The notes under the pieces: generated by a model | Told to the model about the DNA's origin: nothing | Database searches by the model: none | The model's input: only the letters and a program-made list of their open reading frames with translations | In this document: positions 7,556 through 16,310 of the stretch, piece by piece | How positions within the stretch are numbered: position 1 is the stretch's first letter | Layout of the letters: every line of letters starts with the position of its first letter | Translations under genes and position numbers: made by a program | NCBI GenBank assembly: GCA_035764725.1 | Contig: DASTYT010000119.1 | Span: 1-43,504 of the forward strand | DNA: 43,504 nucleotides | Source: Candidatus Methylomirabilota bacterium | GTDB lineage: Bacteria; Methylomirabilota; Methylomirabilia; Rokubacteriales; CSP1-6 | Reading direction: 5' to 3'

Positions 7556-8752
7556 ATGGACTTCACGCTGACCCCCGAGCAACAGTCCTTCCGGGACGAG
7601 GTTCGCTCGTGGCTCAAGAAGAACCTCCCCAAGGACTGGACCAGCCGGGTGCAGGCGGCCTCGGACGTGCCGCGCGAGGAGGCCTACGACTTCCTGCGGC
7701 AGTGGCAGCGGAAGATGTACGAGGCGGGCTTCGTGGGGCTCACGTGGCCGAAGGAGTCGGGGGGGCGCGGGCTCACCTTCATGGAGGAGATGATTCTCCA
7801 GGAAGAGATGGCGCTGGCGAAGGCGCCGCCGGTGCTGAACATCCTCGCCGTCGGCATGGCCGGTCCCACCATCAATGCCTACGGCACCGAAGAGCAGAAG
7901 AAGCGCTATCCGCCCAAGATGCTCTCGTGCGAGGAGATCTGGTGCCAGGGCTACTCCGAGCCCAACTCCGGGTCGGACCTCGCCGCGCTGCAGACCCGCG
8001 CGGTGAAGGACGGCGAGTACTACGTGATCAACGGGCAGAAGGTGTGGACCTCGCTGGCCCATATTGCCGATTGGATGATGCTGTTGGCGCGGACGGATCC
8101 CGACGCGCCCAAGCACAAGGGCATCACGTACTTCCTACTCGACATGCACGCGCCCGGCGTCACCGTGAAGCCGCTCAAGCAGATCACCGGCGACGCCGAG
8201 TTCAACGAGGTGTACTTCGACAACGTCCGCATCCACGAGTCCCAGATCCTGGGCGGGCTCAACAACGGCTGGGCGGTGGGCCTGACCACGCTCATGTACG
8301 AGCGGCTCGCGCTGGGCTTCGGGCTGCAAGTGCGGCTGCGCATCGCCCTCGATGGCCTCGTCGACCTCGCGCGGCGGTCGTCGAAGAACGGGACGCCGGC
8401 GACGAAGGATCCCGTCACCCGCCAGAAGCTCGCGCAGCTCTGGATCGACACCGAGGTGTTCAAGTACACGGGGGCGCGGGCCATCACCAGGCTCCTCAAG
8501 GGGGAGCTGCCCGGTCCCGAGGCCTCCACCGGCAAAATGATGTGGGTGGAAGGCCATCAGCGCCTGCAGGAGATGGCGATGGAGCTCGAGGGCCCCTACT
8601 CCCAGCTCACCAGGGGCAGCCGCTGGGCCGTCGAGAACGGGCTCTGGCAGTACGGCTTCCTCCGCTCCCGCGCCAACTCCATCGAGGGCGGCACCACCGA
8701 GATCCAGAAGAACATCATCGGCGAGCGTGTGCTCGGTCTCCCGAAAGGCTAG
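7556..8752 (+). CDS. Acyl-CoA dehydrogenase, subunit with intact C-terminal ACAD signature
   Basis: A 398-residue FAD-dependent acyl-CoA dehydrogenase that would introduce the alpha-beta double bond into a CoA thioester. Three-domain ACAD layout: N-terminal helices (~1-120), middle beta domain with GYSEPNSGSDLA and INGQKVWTS, and C-terminal helical domain ending with NSIEGGTTEIQKNIIGERVLG. It starts with a strong AGGAGGG site 3 bases from the ATG and ends 4 bases before a second, diverged ACAD gene. Adjacent unlike ACAD genes often encode heteromeric enzymes acting on bulky ring-bearing acyl-CoAs, such as the paired FadE proteins of sterol catabolism; that pairing is inferred here. Confidence 0.93.
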   Translation: MDFTLTPEQQSFRDEVRSWLKKNLPKDWTSRVQAASDVPREEAYDFLRQWQRKMYEAGFVGLTWPKESGGRGLTFMEEMILQEEMALAKAPPVLNILAVGMAGPTINAYGTEEQKKRYPPKMLSCEEIWCQGYSEPNSGSDLAALQTRAVKDGEYYVINGQKVWTSLAHIADWMMLLARTDPDAPKHKGITYFLLDMHAPGVTVKPLKQITGDAEFNEVYFDNVRIHESQILGGLNNGWAVGLTTLMYERLALGFGLQVRLRIALDGLVDLARRSSKNGTPATKDPVTRQKLAQLWIDTEVFKYTGARAITRLLKGELPGPEASTGKMMWVEGHQRLQEMAMELEGPYSQLTRGSRWAVENGLWQYGFLRSRANSIEGGTTEIQKNIIGERVLGLPKG

Positions 8753-8756
8753 GCTC

Positions 8757-9893
8757 ATGAACTTCGGCTTCAGCGACGAGCAGGAGCTTCTCCGCAGCAC
8801 CGCCCGGAAGTTCTTCGAGAACGAATGCCCCTCGGAGACGGTGCGCCGTCTCATGGACACCCCGGAGGGCATGAGCCCCGAGCTCTGGGGGAAGCTCGCC
8901 GAGCAGGGATGGCTCGGCCTCATCTACCCCGAGACCTACGACGGCATGGGGCTCGGCTTCGTCGATCTCACCGTGCTCATGGAGGAGATGGGGCGCGCGG
9001 TGGTGCCGGGCCCGTACGTCTCCACCGTGCTCCTGGGCGGCCTCGCGATCCTCGAGGCGGGGAACGAGGCGCAGAAGAAGGAGTGGCTGCCGAAGATCGC
9101 GGCGGGCAGCAAGCGCGCGACGCTCGGGTGGATGGAGCCGTCGGCCGTGCTCGGCCCGGCCGGCGTCACCCTGACCGCGAAGGCGGCCAGCGGCGGCCAC
9201 ACGCTGTCGGGGACCAAGCTCTTCGTGCCCGATGCCCACACCGCCGACGCCATCGTGGTGGCGGCGCGCACCGGCGGCGGCGCCGGCGAGGACGGCGTGA
9301 GCCTCTTCCTCGTGCCCCGCACCGCGCGCGGCGTCGAGGTGAAGCTTCTCCCGACCATGGACCAGACGCGGAAGCTCTGCGAGGTCACCCTCACGGACGT
9401 CACCCTCGGCCCCGAGGCGCTGCTCGGCGCGCCGGGCCTCGGCTGGAAGCCGCTCGAGCGTGTGCTCGAGCGCGCCTGCGTGGCGCTCTGCGCGGAGATG
9501 TGCGGCGGGGCCCAGAAGGTCCTCGACATGACGGTGGAGTACGCCAAGATCCGCCAGGCCTTCGGCAAGCCCATCGGCTCGTACCAAGGCGTGAAGCACA
9601 AGGCGGCCGACATGCTGGTGGACGTCGAGAACAGCAAGTCGATCACGTACTACGCGGCGTGGGCCATGGACGAGGGCTCATCCGAGGGGCCGCTGGCCGT
9701 CAGCATGGCCAAGGCCTACGTCTCCGATGCGTACCGCAAGGTGTCCGCCGCGGGCATCCAGCTCCACGGCGGCATCGGTTTCACCTGGGAGCACGATCTG
9801 CACCTCTACTTCAAGCGGGCGAAGGGGTCTGAGTTCACTTTCGGCGACGCCACCTACCATCGGGAGCGCGTGGCCCAGCTCGTCAACCTCTAG
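8757..9893 (+). CDS. Acyl-CoA dehydrogenase, second (diverged) subunit
   Basis: A 378-residue ACAD family protein beginning MNFGFSDEQELLRSTARKFF. The middle domain is unusual: the usual SEP.GS.D loop reads MEPSAVLGPAG, and the Trp-x-Ser motif after the glycine turn is replaced by GTKLFVPDA. The C-terminal domain has the Arg-Gln-Ala-Phe-Gly-Lys-Pro motif (IRQAFGKPIGSYQGVKH) and LHGGIGFTWEHDLHLYFKRAK, which handle FAD and dimer contacts. The ATG at 8757 follows the previous stop by 4 bases; an in-frame ATG 30 bases upstream lies inside the previous gene. Most likely the partner of the upstream ACAD in a heteromer. Confidence 0.9.
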   Translation: MNFGFSDEQELLRSTARKFFENECPSETVRRLMDTPEGMSPELWGKLAEQGWLGLIYPETYDGMGLGFVDLTVLMEEMGRAVVPGPYVSTVLLGGLAILEAGNEAQKKEWLPKIAAGSKRATLGWMEPSAVLGPAGVTLTAKAASGGHTLSGTKLFVPDAHTADAIVVAARTGGGAGEDGVSLFLVPRTARGVEVKLLPTMDQTRKLCEVTLTDVTLGPEALLGAPGLGWKPLERVLERACVALCAEMCGGAQKVLDMTVEYAKIRQAFGKPIGSYQGVKHKAADMLVDVENSKSITYYAAWAMDEGSSEGPLAVSMAKAYVSDAYRKVSAAGIQLHGGIGFTWEHDLHLYFKRAKGSEFTFGDATYHRERVAQLVNL

Positions 9894-9901
9894 CGCCCTC
9901 G

Positions 9902-11227
9902 ATGCTCGAGGCGGTCCGGCGAACCGTCAGCCGCTGGATCCAACGCGGGAGTGCCCGCGAGGCGCTCGCCGCGGATCATCCGCTCTTCGCCGATCACGAG
10001 GAGATCCGCGACATCGCCCGCCAGCTCGGCCGCTCCAAGGTCGAGCTGGACCGCACCGTGCTCACCCTGCGGAGCTGGGCGCGCGATCTCAACCGCCGCC
10101 TGGACGAGTCGCCCGAGAGCGTCGGCCGCTCGGTGGACCTGCGGACGCTCGGTGAGACGGTGGGGGGCCTCACCCACAACTTCAACAACTCGCTGGCCGC
10201 CATCCTCGCCTACACCGAGCTGCTCCTGAGGGAAGTTCAGACGGAGACGGCGCAGCGCCGCCTCACGGTGATCCGCGACGTGGCGATGGAGGCCTCGGCG
10301 TCCGTCCGGCGCTTCCAGGAGTTCGTCTCCCGCGAGCCGCAGGTGGCCTTCGGCCCGGTGGGCCTGCCCGCGGTGGTGGCGGAGGCGCTCGAGATGACGG
10401 CGCCCCGCTGGCGCGACGAGGCGCAGCGCCGGGGGGTGGTCATCGCGATCCACCAGGAGCTGGGCTCCATCCCGCCCGTCGAGGGCAACGGCTTCGAGCT
10501 GCGGGACGCCCTCGTGCATCTCATCCTCAACGCGGTGCAGGCGATGGCCCGCGGCGGCACCCTCACGATCCGCGCGGCGAGCGAGGAGTCGGGCTGGGTT
10601 GCCCTCGAGGTCTCGGACACGGGCGTGGGCATGCCGGAGCAGCTCCGCCGGACCCTCGCCGACTCCGCGTCGCGGCTGCGTGGGCGCGCGGGGGGACGCG
10701 GGCTCGGCGAGGTCGTGGACATCGTGGAGCGCCACGGCGGCAGCATCCAGATCGACAGCCACGAGGGCGAGGGGACCACGGTCCGGCTGCGGCTGCACGC
10801 CAGCCGCTTCCAGATCATCCCGCCGTCAGAGGAGCTGCCCTCGCCCGTGCAGCCCGAGCGGGCGGCGCACGTGCTCCTCGTGGACGACGACCAGCGCCTG
10901 CTCACCGTGCTCACCGACGTGCTGCGCTCGGGCGGCCATCAGGTGACGACGGCGGGCGACGGCGGCGAGGCGCTCGAGATCTTCGACCCCGAGCAGCACG
11001 ATGTGGTCATCACCGATCTGGGCATGCCGCGCGTGAACGGCTGGCAGGTGGCCGAGCAGGTGAAGCTGCGCGCGCCGGCCACGCGCGTGTTCGTCCTCAC
11101 CGGCTGGGGCGAGGGCGTCACCGCTCCGGAGGCCAGCAAGTACGTGGACCAGGTGCTGGCCAAGCCCATCTCCGCCGACGCTATCCTCGAGCAGCTGGCG
11201 GGCGGCCACGGGAGCCGGCCCGCGTGA
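9902..11227 (+). CDS. Soluble hybrid histidine kinase with C-terminal receiver domain
   Basis: A 441-residue protein with no membrane segment. An N-terminal helical part (~1-80) precedes the phospho-acceptor box GGLTHNFNNSLAAILAYTEL (H92). The ATPase domain has N-box N210 (LVHLILNAVQAM), DTGVGMP (D239) and GRGLGEVVDIVERHGG. Linker, then a receiver domain (~322-441) with the acidic DDD at 328-330, phospho-acceptor D372 (VVITDLGMPRVNG) and K at the conserved AKPI. There is no PAS, GAF or periplasmic sensor. It sits 8 bases after the ACAD gene and overlaps the NUDIX gene by GTGA, so it is cotranscribed with metabolic genes. No DNA-binding output is present; the signal and target are unknown. Confidence 0.9.
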   Translation: MLEAVRRTVSRWIQRGSAREALAADHPLFADHEEIRDIARQLGRSKVELDRTVLTLRSWARDLNRRLDESPESVGRSVDLRTLGETVGGLTHNFNNSLAAILAYTELLLREVQTETAQRRLTVIRDVAMEASASVRRFQEFVSREPQVAFGPVGLPAVVAEALEMTAPRWRDEAQRRGVVIAIHQELGSIPPVEGNGFELRDALVHLILNAVQAMARGGTLTIRAASEESGWVALEVSDTGVGMPEQLRRTLADSASRLRGRAGGRGLGEVVDIVERHGGSIQIDSHEGEGTTVRLRLHASRFQIIPPSEELPSPVQPERAAHVLLVDDDQRLLTVLTDVLRSGGHQVTTAGDGGEALEIFDPEQHDVVITDLGMPRVNGWQVAEQVKLRAPATRVFVLTGWGEGVTAPEASKYVDQVLAKPISADAILEQLAGGHGSRPA

Positions 11228-12048
11228 GCTCGGCGCCGGCTGCGGATCCCGCGCGGCCCGCGGCCCCGCGGCCGGCGGCGTCCGTGCTCCTCGTCCGTCC
11301 GGGCGCGGCGGCGCCGATCGAGGTCTACATGATTCGCCGCCAGCAGAGCATGCGCTTCCTCGGCGGCTTCTACGCCTTCCCCGGCGGCAAGGTGGATCCC
11401 GCGGATGCCGACCCGCCACTCCTCGCGCGCTGCCGCGGGCTCGCCGCCGACGCGGTCGAGCGGATCTTTCCCGGCAAGGAGGGTACGCCCGCGCTCGCCT
11501 ACTGGGTCACCGCCGCGCGCGAGCTCCTGGAGGAGACCGGCCTCCTCCTGGCGACGGATCGCGACGGCCGCGCCATCTCGGCCGCGGATCCCGCCGTCGC
11601 CGCCCTCGTAGCGGGCATGCGGCAGTCGCTGGTGGCGGAGTCGGGCCGGCTGCTCGATCTCCTCGCCGCCGTCGACTGGTATCTCGACGTCGCGCCGCTC
11701 CGCTACCTCTCGCACTTCATCACGCCGCCGTCGAGCCCCATCCGCTTCACCGCCCGCTTCTTCCTGGCGCCGCTACCCGACGGCCAGGCGCCGCGCCTCT
11801 TCACCGAGGAGACGTCGGAGGGGCTCTGGATCACGCCCACCGAGGGCGTCAAGCGCTACGAGACCGGCGACATGCCCATGGCCGAGCCCGCCGAATCCGG
11901 CCTGCGCTACCTCGCCGGCTTCCCCAGTCTCGACGCGCTGTGGGCGGCGCACGCGGACGGGCGCCACAAGTTCCACGGCATCCAGGACCGCATCGTCGCC
12001 GCCGGCGTGGCCGTGCAGCGGCCGCGCGGCGCGCCGCGTCCGCGGTAA
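11224..12048 (+). CDS. NUDIX hydrolase, NUDT19/acyl-CoA diphosphatase-like
   Basis: A 274-residue NUDIX protein with a GTG start overlapping the kinase stop. FLGGFYAFPGGKVDPAD is followed, after an insertion of about 45 residues, by ARELLEETGLLL, which supplies the REUXEEXGU part of the Nudix box. The split box and the FPGGKVD lead are typical of NUDT19-like enzymes, several of which cleave CoA or acyl-CoA to 4'-phosphopantetheine products. In an operon of CoA-thioester enzymes that activity would fit, for example in CoA turnover, but substrate is inferred. The C-terminus is Arg/Pro-rich. Confidence 0.88.
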   Translation: MSSAPAADPARPAAPRPAASVLLVRPGAAAPIEVYMIRRQQSMRFLGGFYAFPGGKVDPADADPPLLARCRGLAADAVERIFPGKEGTPALAYWVTAARELLEETGLLLATDRDGRAISAADPAVAALVAGMRQSLVAESGRLLDLLAAVDWYLDVAPLRYLSHFITPPSSPIRFTARFFLAPLPDGQAPRLFTEETSEGLWITPTEGVKRYETGDMPMAEPAESGLRYLAGFPSLDALWAAHADGRHKFHGIQDRIVAAGVAVQRPRGAPRPR

Positions 12049-12060
12049 GCTCGGGTCCTG

Positions 12061-13569
12061 ATGGGCAACGCGACTGTCCGCCTGTTAGACGACGCTTTGC
12101 GTGAGGGGCATGGGGCCCGCGCGGCCCTGCGCACGTCCACGGGCGAGGTGAGCTATGCGGCGCTGCTCGCCGTGGTCGAGCGCGCGGCCGCGGGCTTGCG
12201 CGCACGCGGCGTGGGCCGCGAGGACCGCGTGGCCCTCCTGCTGCCCGATGGGCTCGCGTGGGCGGCGACCTTCCTGGGCGCGCTCCGGATCGGCGCGGTG
12301 GCCATGCCGCTGAATACGCGGCTGCCCGGCGCGGGCCTCTCCACCCTCTTCGCCGACGCGCGGCCGCGCGTGCTCGTGGCCGACCCGGCGCTGCTCGCGG
12401 GCGTGGTCGACACCGTCGGCGCCGCGGGAATTCCCCACGTGCTGCCCTTCGAGGCGCTGCTGGCGCCCGAGGGCGCGAAAGCCGCGCCGGAGCCGGTCGG
12501 TCCCGACGCCATGGCGGTGTGGATCTATACCTCGGGCACCACGGGCACGCCGAAGGCCGCGATGCACGTGCACCGCACCATGGTCGCGGGAGGTCACTAC
12601 GCCGACAGCATCGTGGGTCTCCGTGCGGAGGACCGGATCCTCGCGACCTCGCGACTTTTCTTCGCCTATGCGCTCGGCAACGCGCTCCTGAACCCGCTGC
12701 TCGCGCGCGCCACCGCCTGCCTCGTGGAGGAATGGCCGACCGTGGACTCCCTCGGCGCGCTGCTCCGCGAGCACCGCCCCACGCTGCTTTTCTCGGTGCC
12801 GACGTTCTACGCGCGCGTGCTCGCCGGGGACCTCGCCGCCGACGCGCTCGGCTCGGTGCGCGTGTGCGTGTCGGCCGGCGAGCGCTTGCCCGCCGAGGTG
12901 TACCGGGCCTGGCGCGAGCGCTTCGGGCTGGAGATCCTGGACGGGATCGGCGCCACCGAGACCATCTTCATGGTGCTGTCGAGCCGCGCGGGCGCGAGCC
13001 GTCCCGGCACCACCGGCGGGCCCGTGCCGGGCAGCGAGGCGCGCCTTCTCGATGAGGAAGGGCGGCCCGTCGCGCCGGGACAGCAGGGCGTGCTGTGGGT
13101 GAGGACGCCCTCGGTCGCGGCGGGGTACTGGGGGCGGCCCGACGACACGCGACGCGCCTTCGACGGCGAGTGGTTCCGCTTCGGCGACGTCTACTACGTG
13201 GATACCGACGGCCACTGGGTGCACTGCGGACGCCAGGACGACCTCTTCAAGGTGGCGGGCCAGTGGGTGATCCCCGCCGACGTGGAAGCGGTCGCGCTGC
13301 GGCATCCCGACATCCTCGAGGCCGGGCTCATCGGCGCCGAGGAGGGCTCGGGGCTGATCAAGCCGTTTCTCTTCGTGGTGCCGCGACCCGAGGCTGGGGA
13401 CGTCGCGCGGCTGACCGCCGAGCTGGGCGAGCGCCTGGCCCGCGACGTGCCGACCTACGCGCGGCCCCGCGAGGTGCGTGTGGTCGCGGAGCTCCCGCGC
13501 ACGACCACCGGGAAGCTACAGCGGCACAAGCTGCGCGAGCTCCTCGTGTTTGGCGAGCTGCAGCCATAG
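12061..13569 (+). CDS. Benzoate-CoA ligase-like acyl-CoA synthetase (AMP-binding)
   Basis: A 502-residue adenylate-forming enzyme that activates a carboxylate to its CoA thioester with ATP. P-loop YTSGTTGTPKAAMH (from ~residue 159), the A5 region GIGATETIFMVLSS, A7 WFRFGDVYYVDTDG, A8 GRQDDLFKVAGQWVIPADVE and the catalytic lysine K485 in TTTGKLQRHK. The FFAYALGNALLNPL region and GATE(T)IFM resemble the benzoate-CoA ligase family. Its neighbours, a hydroxybenzoyl-CoA-type thioesterase and a ring-cleaving dioxygenase, support an aromatic acid, but an aliphatic or branched substrate is possible. Confidence 0.9.
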   Translation: MGNATVRLLDDALREGHGARAALRTSTGEVSYAALLAVVERAAAGLRARGVGREDRVALLLPDGLAWAATFLGALRIGAVAMPLNTRLPGAGLSTLFADARPRVLVADPALLAGVVDTVGAAGIPHVLPFEALLAPEGAKAAPEPVGPDAMAVWIYTSGTTGTPKAAMHVHRTMVAGGHYADSIVGLRAEDRILATSRLFFAYALGNALLNPLLARATACLVEEWPTVDSLGALLREHRPTLLFSVPTFYARVLAGDLAADALGSVRVCVSAGERLPAEVYRAWRERFGLEILDGIGATETIFMVLSSRAGASRPGTTGGPVPGSEARLLDEEGRPVAPGQQGVLWVRTPSVAAGYWGRPDDTRRAFDGEWFRFGDVYYVDTDGHWVHCGRQDDLFKVAGQWVIPADVEAVALRHPDILEAGLIGAEEGSGLIKPFLFVVPRPEAGDVARLTAELGERLARDVPTYARPREVRVVAELPRTTTGKLQRHKLRELLVFGELQP

Positions 13570-13596
13570 GCGAGGCGAGCGGAACGACAATCTGAA

Positions 13597-14031
13597 ATGA
13601 CCGCCAAACATCGCTGGACGACGCGGGTGCGCTGGAGCGAGGTCGATCCGGCGGGCATCGTCTTCTACCCGCGCTTCTTCGAGTGGTTCGACCTCGCCAC
13701 CGAATCCCTGTTCGAGTCGCGCGGCCAGCCGTGGCCGATCATCTTCCCGCTCTACGACATCGTGGGCGTGCCGATCGCCGAGTCGGGGGCGAAGTTCACC
13801 GCGCCCGTCCGCTACGGGGACGAGGTCTCCATCGACAGCGTGGTGGCCCAGGTGGAGGAAAAGACGTTTCGCGTGGAGCACGAGGTGAAGGTCGGCGACA
13901 TCGTCTGCGCGCGGGGCTTCGAGCTGCGCGCGTGGGTGGGCCGGCCCGCGCAGCCGGGCGACCGGCTCCGCGCGCGCGCCATCCCCGAGGAGATCGTCAA
14001 GATGCTGAAGGATGGCGTGGAGAACGGATGA
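13597..14031 (+). CDS. Hot-dog-fold acyl-CoA thioesterase, 4-hydroxybenzoyl-CoA thioesterase type
   Basis: A 144-residue single hot-dog domain that hydrolyses an acyl-CoA. RVRWSEVDPAGIVFYPRFFEW carries the signature of the Pseudomonas-type 4-hydroxybenzoyl-CoA thioesterase, with the catalytic aspartate at D17. Its neighbours, a CoA ligase and an extradiol dioxygenase, fit an aromatic thioester. The stop codon overlaps an ATG (ATGA) that opens a 14-codon reading frame before the dioxygenase gene. Confidence 0.9.
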   Translation: MTAKHRWTTRVRWSEVDPAGIVFYPRFFEWFDLATESLFESRGQPWPIIFPLYDIVGVPIAESGAKFTAPVRYGDEVSIDSVVAQVEEKTFRVEHEVKVGDIVCARGFELRAWVGRPAQPGDRLRARAIPEEIVKMLKDGVENG

Positions 14032-14072
14032 AACGCCCGCAGATCGACGCGATCGCGTGGATCCCGGAGTAA
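14028..14072 (+). CDS. Possible 14-codon coupled small ORF between thioesterase and dioxygenase
   Basis: ATG overlaps the thioesterase stop (ATGA) and opens a frame of 14 codons (MKRPQIDAIAWIPE). Its TAA overlaps the AAGGAGG ribosome site of the dioxygenase gene. It could be a small coupling peptide that keeps ribosomes moving toward the next start, a remnant of a gene, or chance. Nothing in the peptide suggests a known family. Confidence 0.3.
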   Translation: MKRPQIDAIAWIPE

Positions 14073-14082
14073 GGAGGCGCCC

Positions 14083-14922
14083 ATGGGCTCCCTCGCTGGA
14101 GTGTTCCTGTCGGTGCACACGCCGCGCTACTGCACGCTCGAGGCCGCCTTCGAGGGCCGCCTCGCCTCCGAGGCGTTCCGCCCCGTGCGCGACGGCCTCG
14201 TCGCCCAGGGGCAGGACGTCGCGGAGGCGCGGCTCGACGTCATCGCGGTCAACTCCTGCCATCTCATCACCACGTTCCCCACCGTGATCGACGGGACGCC
14301 GCGGCATCAGGGCGTGCTCACCGCCCAGGAGGCGCCGGAGATCATCCACGGGGTGCCCTACGACTATCCGGGCGACTACGCCTTCGCCTCGACGCTGGCC
14401 GCGCGGGGCAAGGCCGAGGGGCGGCAGACCGTCCTCGCCAACGACGTGCACTACCCGCTCGACTACGGCACCGTGATGCCGATGGTGTGCTATCTGGACC
14501 GCGCCCAGCGCCTGCCCCTGGTGCCGATCTCGGTCTGCCTGGCCGCGAACCTCGACGAGTGCTTCGCGTGGGGTCGCACGCTGGCCCGCGTGGCGCGCGA
14601 GGGCGCCCAGCGAGTGGGCTTCGTGGCGAGCGGGAGCGTCTCGCACAAGCTCGTGCGTGGGCCGGACAAGGGGCCCCTGCCCGCGGAGGAGGCGCTCGAC
14701 CACGAGTTCGCGCGGCTCCTCGCCGGCGGGGACTACGAGAAGCTGTGGAGCTGGCTGCCCGGGTACGTCACGAGCGTGGAAGCCGAGATGGGCGGCCGGC
14801 ACCTCGCCATGATGGTGGGGGCCCTCGTCGAGTCCGGGGCCCGCTTCGAGACCCGGGTGCGCGCCTACGGCCCGTCGTCCGGCTCGGGCAACTACGTGAT
14901 TTCGCTCCTCGCGGCGGCGTAA
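14083..14922 (+). CDS. Class III extradiol ring-cleavage dioxygenase, LigB-type catalytic subunit
   Basis: A 279-residue non-heme Fe(II) enzyme of the LigB superfamily that cleaves catechol-type rings next to the diol. Metal-ligand histidines are placed as in LigB: H12 (LSVHTPRYC) and H60 (VNSCHLITTF), with a downstream glutamate in the GYVTSVEAEMGGRHLAMM region as likely third ligand. Other conserved parts are NDVHYPLDYGT and GFVASGSVSHKL. A clear AAGGAGG precedes the ATG. Substrate (protocatechuate, homoprotocatechuate or other) cannot be told from the sequence. It is the last gene of the operon that starts at 7556. Confidence 0.87.
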   Translation: MGSLAGVFLSVHTPRYCTLEAAFEGRLASEAFRPVRDGLVAQGQDVAEARLDVIAVNSCHLITTFPTVIDGTPRHQGVLTAQEAPEIIHGVPYDYPGDYAFASTLAARGKAEGRQTVLANDVHYPLDYGTVMPMVCYLDRAQRLPLVPISVCLAANLDECFAWGRTLARVAREGAQRVGFVASGSVSHKLVRGPDKGPLPAEEALDHEFARLLAGGDYEKLWSWLPGYVTSVEAEMGGRHLAMMVGALVESGARFETRVRAYGPSSGSGNYVISLLAAA

Positions 14923-15032
14923 GCGCGGGGAGCCGCCGACCTTCGTCGCCAGTTTGTCTTGGTGTACCATCGGGTGGCTCATCGGTGGCCCATGACACCT
15001 TTTCAGACATGCATAGGGGGAGGCGCAACGTC

Positions 15033-16247
15033 ATGACGGATCTCAGCAGGCGGACATTCCTCGGCGCCGCGGGCACGATGGCGGCCGGCGCGGCGGTCGG
15101 GCCATGGGTGCGTCGGGCGCACGCGCAGGGCGCGCCCCTCAAGATCGGCCTCGTGCTGCCGTACAGCGGCGTCTACGCCGTGCTCGGCGAGAGCATCACG
15201 CAGGCGATGGAGCTGGTCTTCGCGCGCGAGAACTGGACGGTGGCTGGCCGCAAGATCGAGATGATCAAGGAAGACGACGAGATGCAGCCGCCGGTGGGCA
15301 TCCGCAAGACGGAGAAGCTCATCGACTCGGACAAGGTCGACATCCTGACCGGCCCCGTGCACTCCGGCATCCTCATGGGGATGCGCGACAAGGTACACAA
15401 TAGCAAGACCATCCTGATCGTCTCCAACGCCGGCGCCGACGCGATCAGCCGCGAGCGCTGCTCGAAGTGGATCTTCCGCACCTCGTTCTCGAACTGGCAG
15501 CCGAATCAACCGATGGGCGCGTGGGTGGCGAAGAACGTCAGCAAGGACGTGTTCATCATGGCGCCCAACTACCAGGCCGGGAAGGATCAGCTCGGCGCCT
15601 TCAAGGAGACGTTCGTCCCCGCCGGCGGTAAGCTCGTCGGCGAGGACTATCCCAAGCTCGGCGAGACCGACTACGCCCCGTATCTCACCAAGGTGCGGCA
15701 GTCCGGCGCCAAGGCGGTCTACGCGTTCTTCTCCGGCACCGACGCGGTCAACTTCGTGAAGCAGTACGATCAGTTCGGCCTCAAGCAGACGATCAAGCTG
15801 ACCGGCGCGGGCTTTCTCACGGAGCCGGACGTGCTGCCGGCGCAGGGCCGTTCCGCCCTGGGCGTGATCACCGGCCACTTCTACACGCCGCTGCTCGAGA
15901 ACCCCACCAACCAGCAGTTCGTGAAGGACTTCCGCGCCAAATTCGGTGGCAAGATGCCCGACGGCTTCGCCTGTCAGGGCTACGATACCGCCGAGGTCAT
16001 CGTGCGCGCGGTCAAGGCGGTGGGCGGCAACACGCAGGACAAGGACAAGCTGGTCGCGGCCATCGAGGCGACCACGTTCGAGAGCCCGCGCGGCACGTTC
16101 CGCTTCGATCCGAAGTCGCACAACGTGATCCAGCCCTTCATCTATATTCGCGAGGTGAAGGAAGTGGCGGGCGGCCTCAACAACGTCCCGTTCGACAAGG
16201 TCGCCAACGTGGCGGACCCCGGTACCGGGTGCACGCTTCCAGCCTGA
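15033..16247 (+). CDS. Branched-chain amino acid-type ABC transporter substrate-binding protein (Tat signal)
   Basis: A 404-residue periplasmic binding protein of the LivJ/LivK-like family. The N-terminus has a twin-arginine signal (SRRTFLGAAG) and a likely cleavage after RRAHAQG, then LKIGLVLPYSGVYAVLGESI, the start of the ligand-binding fold. Many such proteins encoded beside ring-cleavage genes bind aromatic or other carboxylates instead of leucine. GGGGGAGG lies 10 bases before the ATG. An open frame extends upstream but overlaps the dioxygenase gene and is ignored. It is followed by a strong hairpin and then the permease genes. Confidence 0.92.
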   Translation: MTDLSRRTFLGAAGTMAAGAAVGPWVRRAHAQGAPLKIGLVLPYSGVYAVLGESITQAMELVFARENWTVAGRKIEMIKEDDEMQPPVGIRKTEKLIDSDKVDILTGPVHSGILMGMRDKVHNSKTILIVSNAGADAISRERCSKWIFRTSFSNWQPNQPMGAWVAKNVSKDVFIMAPNYQAGKDQLGAFKETFVPAGGKLVGEDYPKLGETDYAPYLTKVRQSGAKAVYAFFSGTDAVNFVKQYDQFGLKQTIKLTGAGFLTEPDVLPAQGRSALGVITGHFYTPLLENPTNQQFVKDFRAKFGGKMPDGFACQGYDTAEVIVRAVKAVGGNTQDKDKLVAAIEATTFESPRGTFRFDPKSHNVIQPFIYIREVKEVAGGLNNVPFDKVANVADPGTGCTLPA

Positions 16248-16263
16248 TCGCGATCGTCGTCTC

Positions 16264-16297
16264 CGCGGGGGTCGGGCGGTCACGCCCGGCCCCCGCG
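16264..16297 (+). other. Stable intercistronic hairpin between binding-protein and permease genes
   Basis: Two 15-base GC-rich arms (16264-16278 and 16283-16297) pair with a single G-U and a GTCA loop. No T-tract follows, so it is not a standard intrinsic terminator. A hairpin at this point commonly protects the 3' end of the binding-protein message and partly limits read-through, giving more binding protein than permease. The role is inferred by analogy; the pairing is read from the sequence. Confidence 0.75.
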
Positions 16298-16310
16298 CTG
16301 CGCTAGCCCG

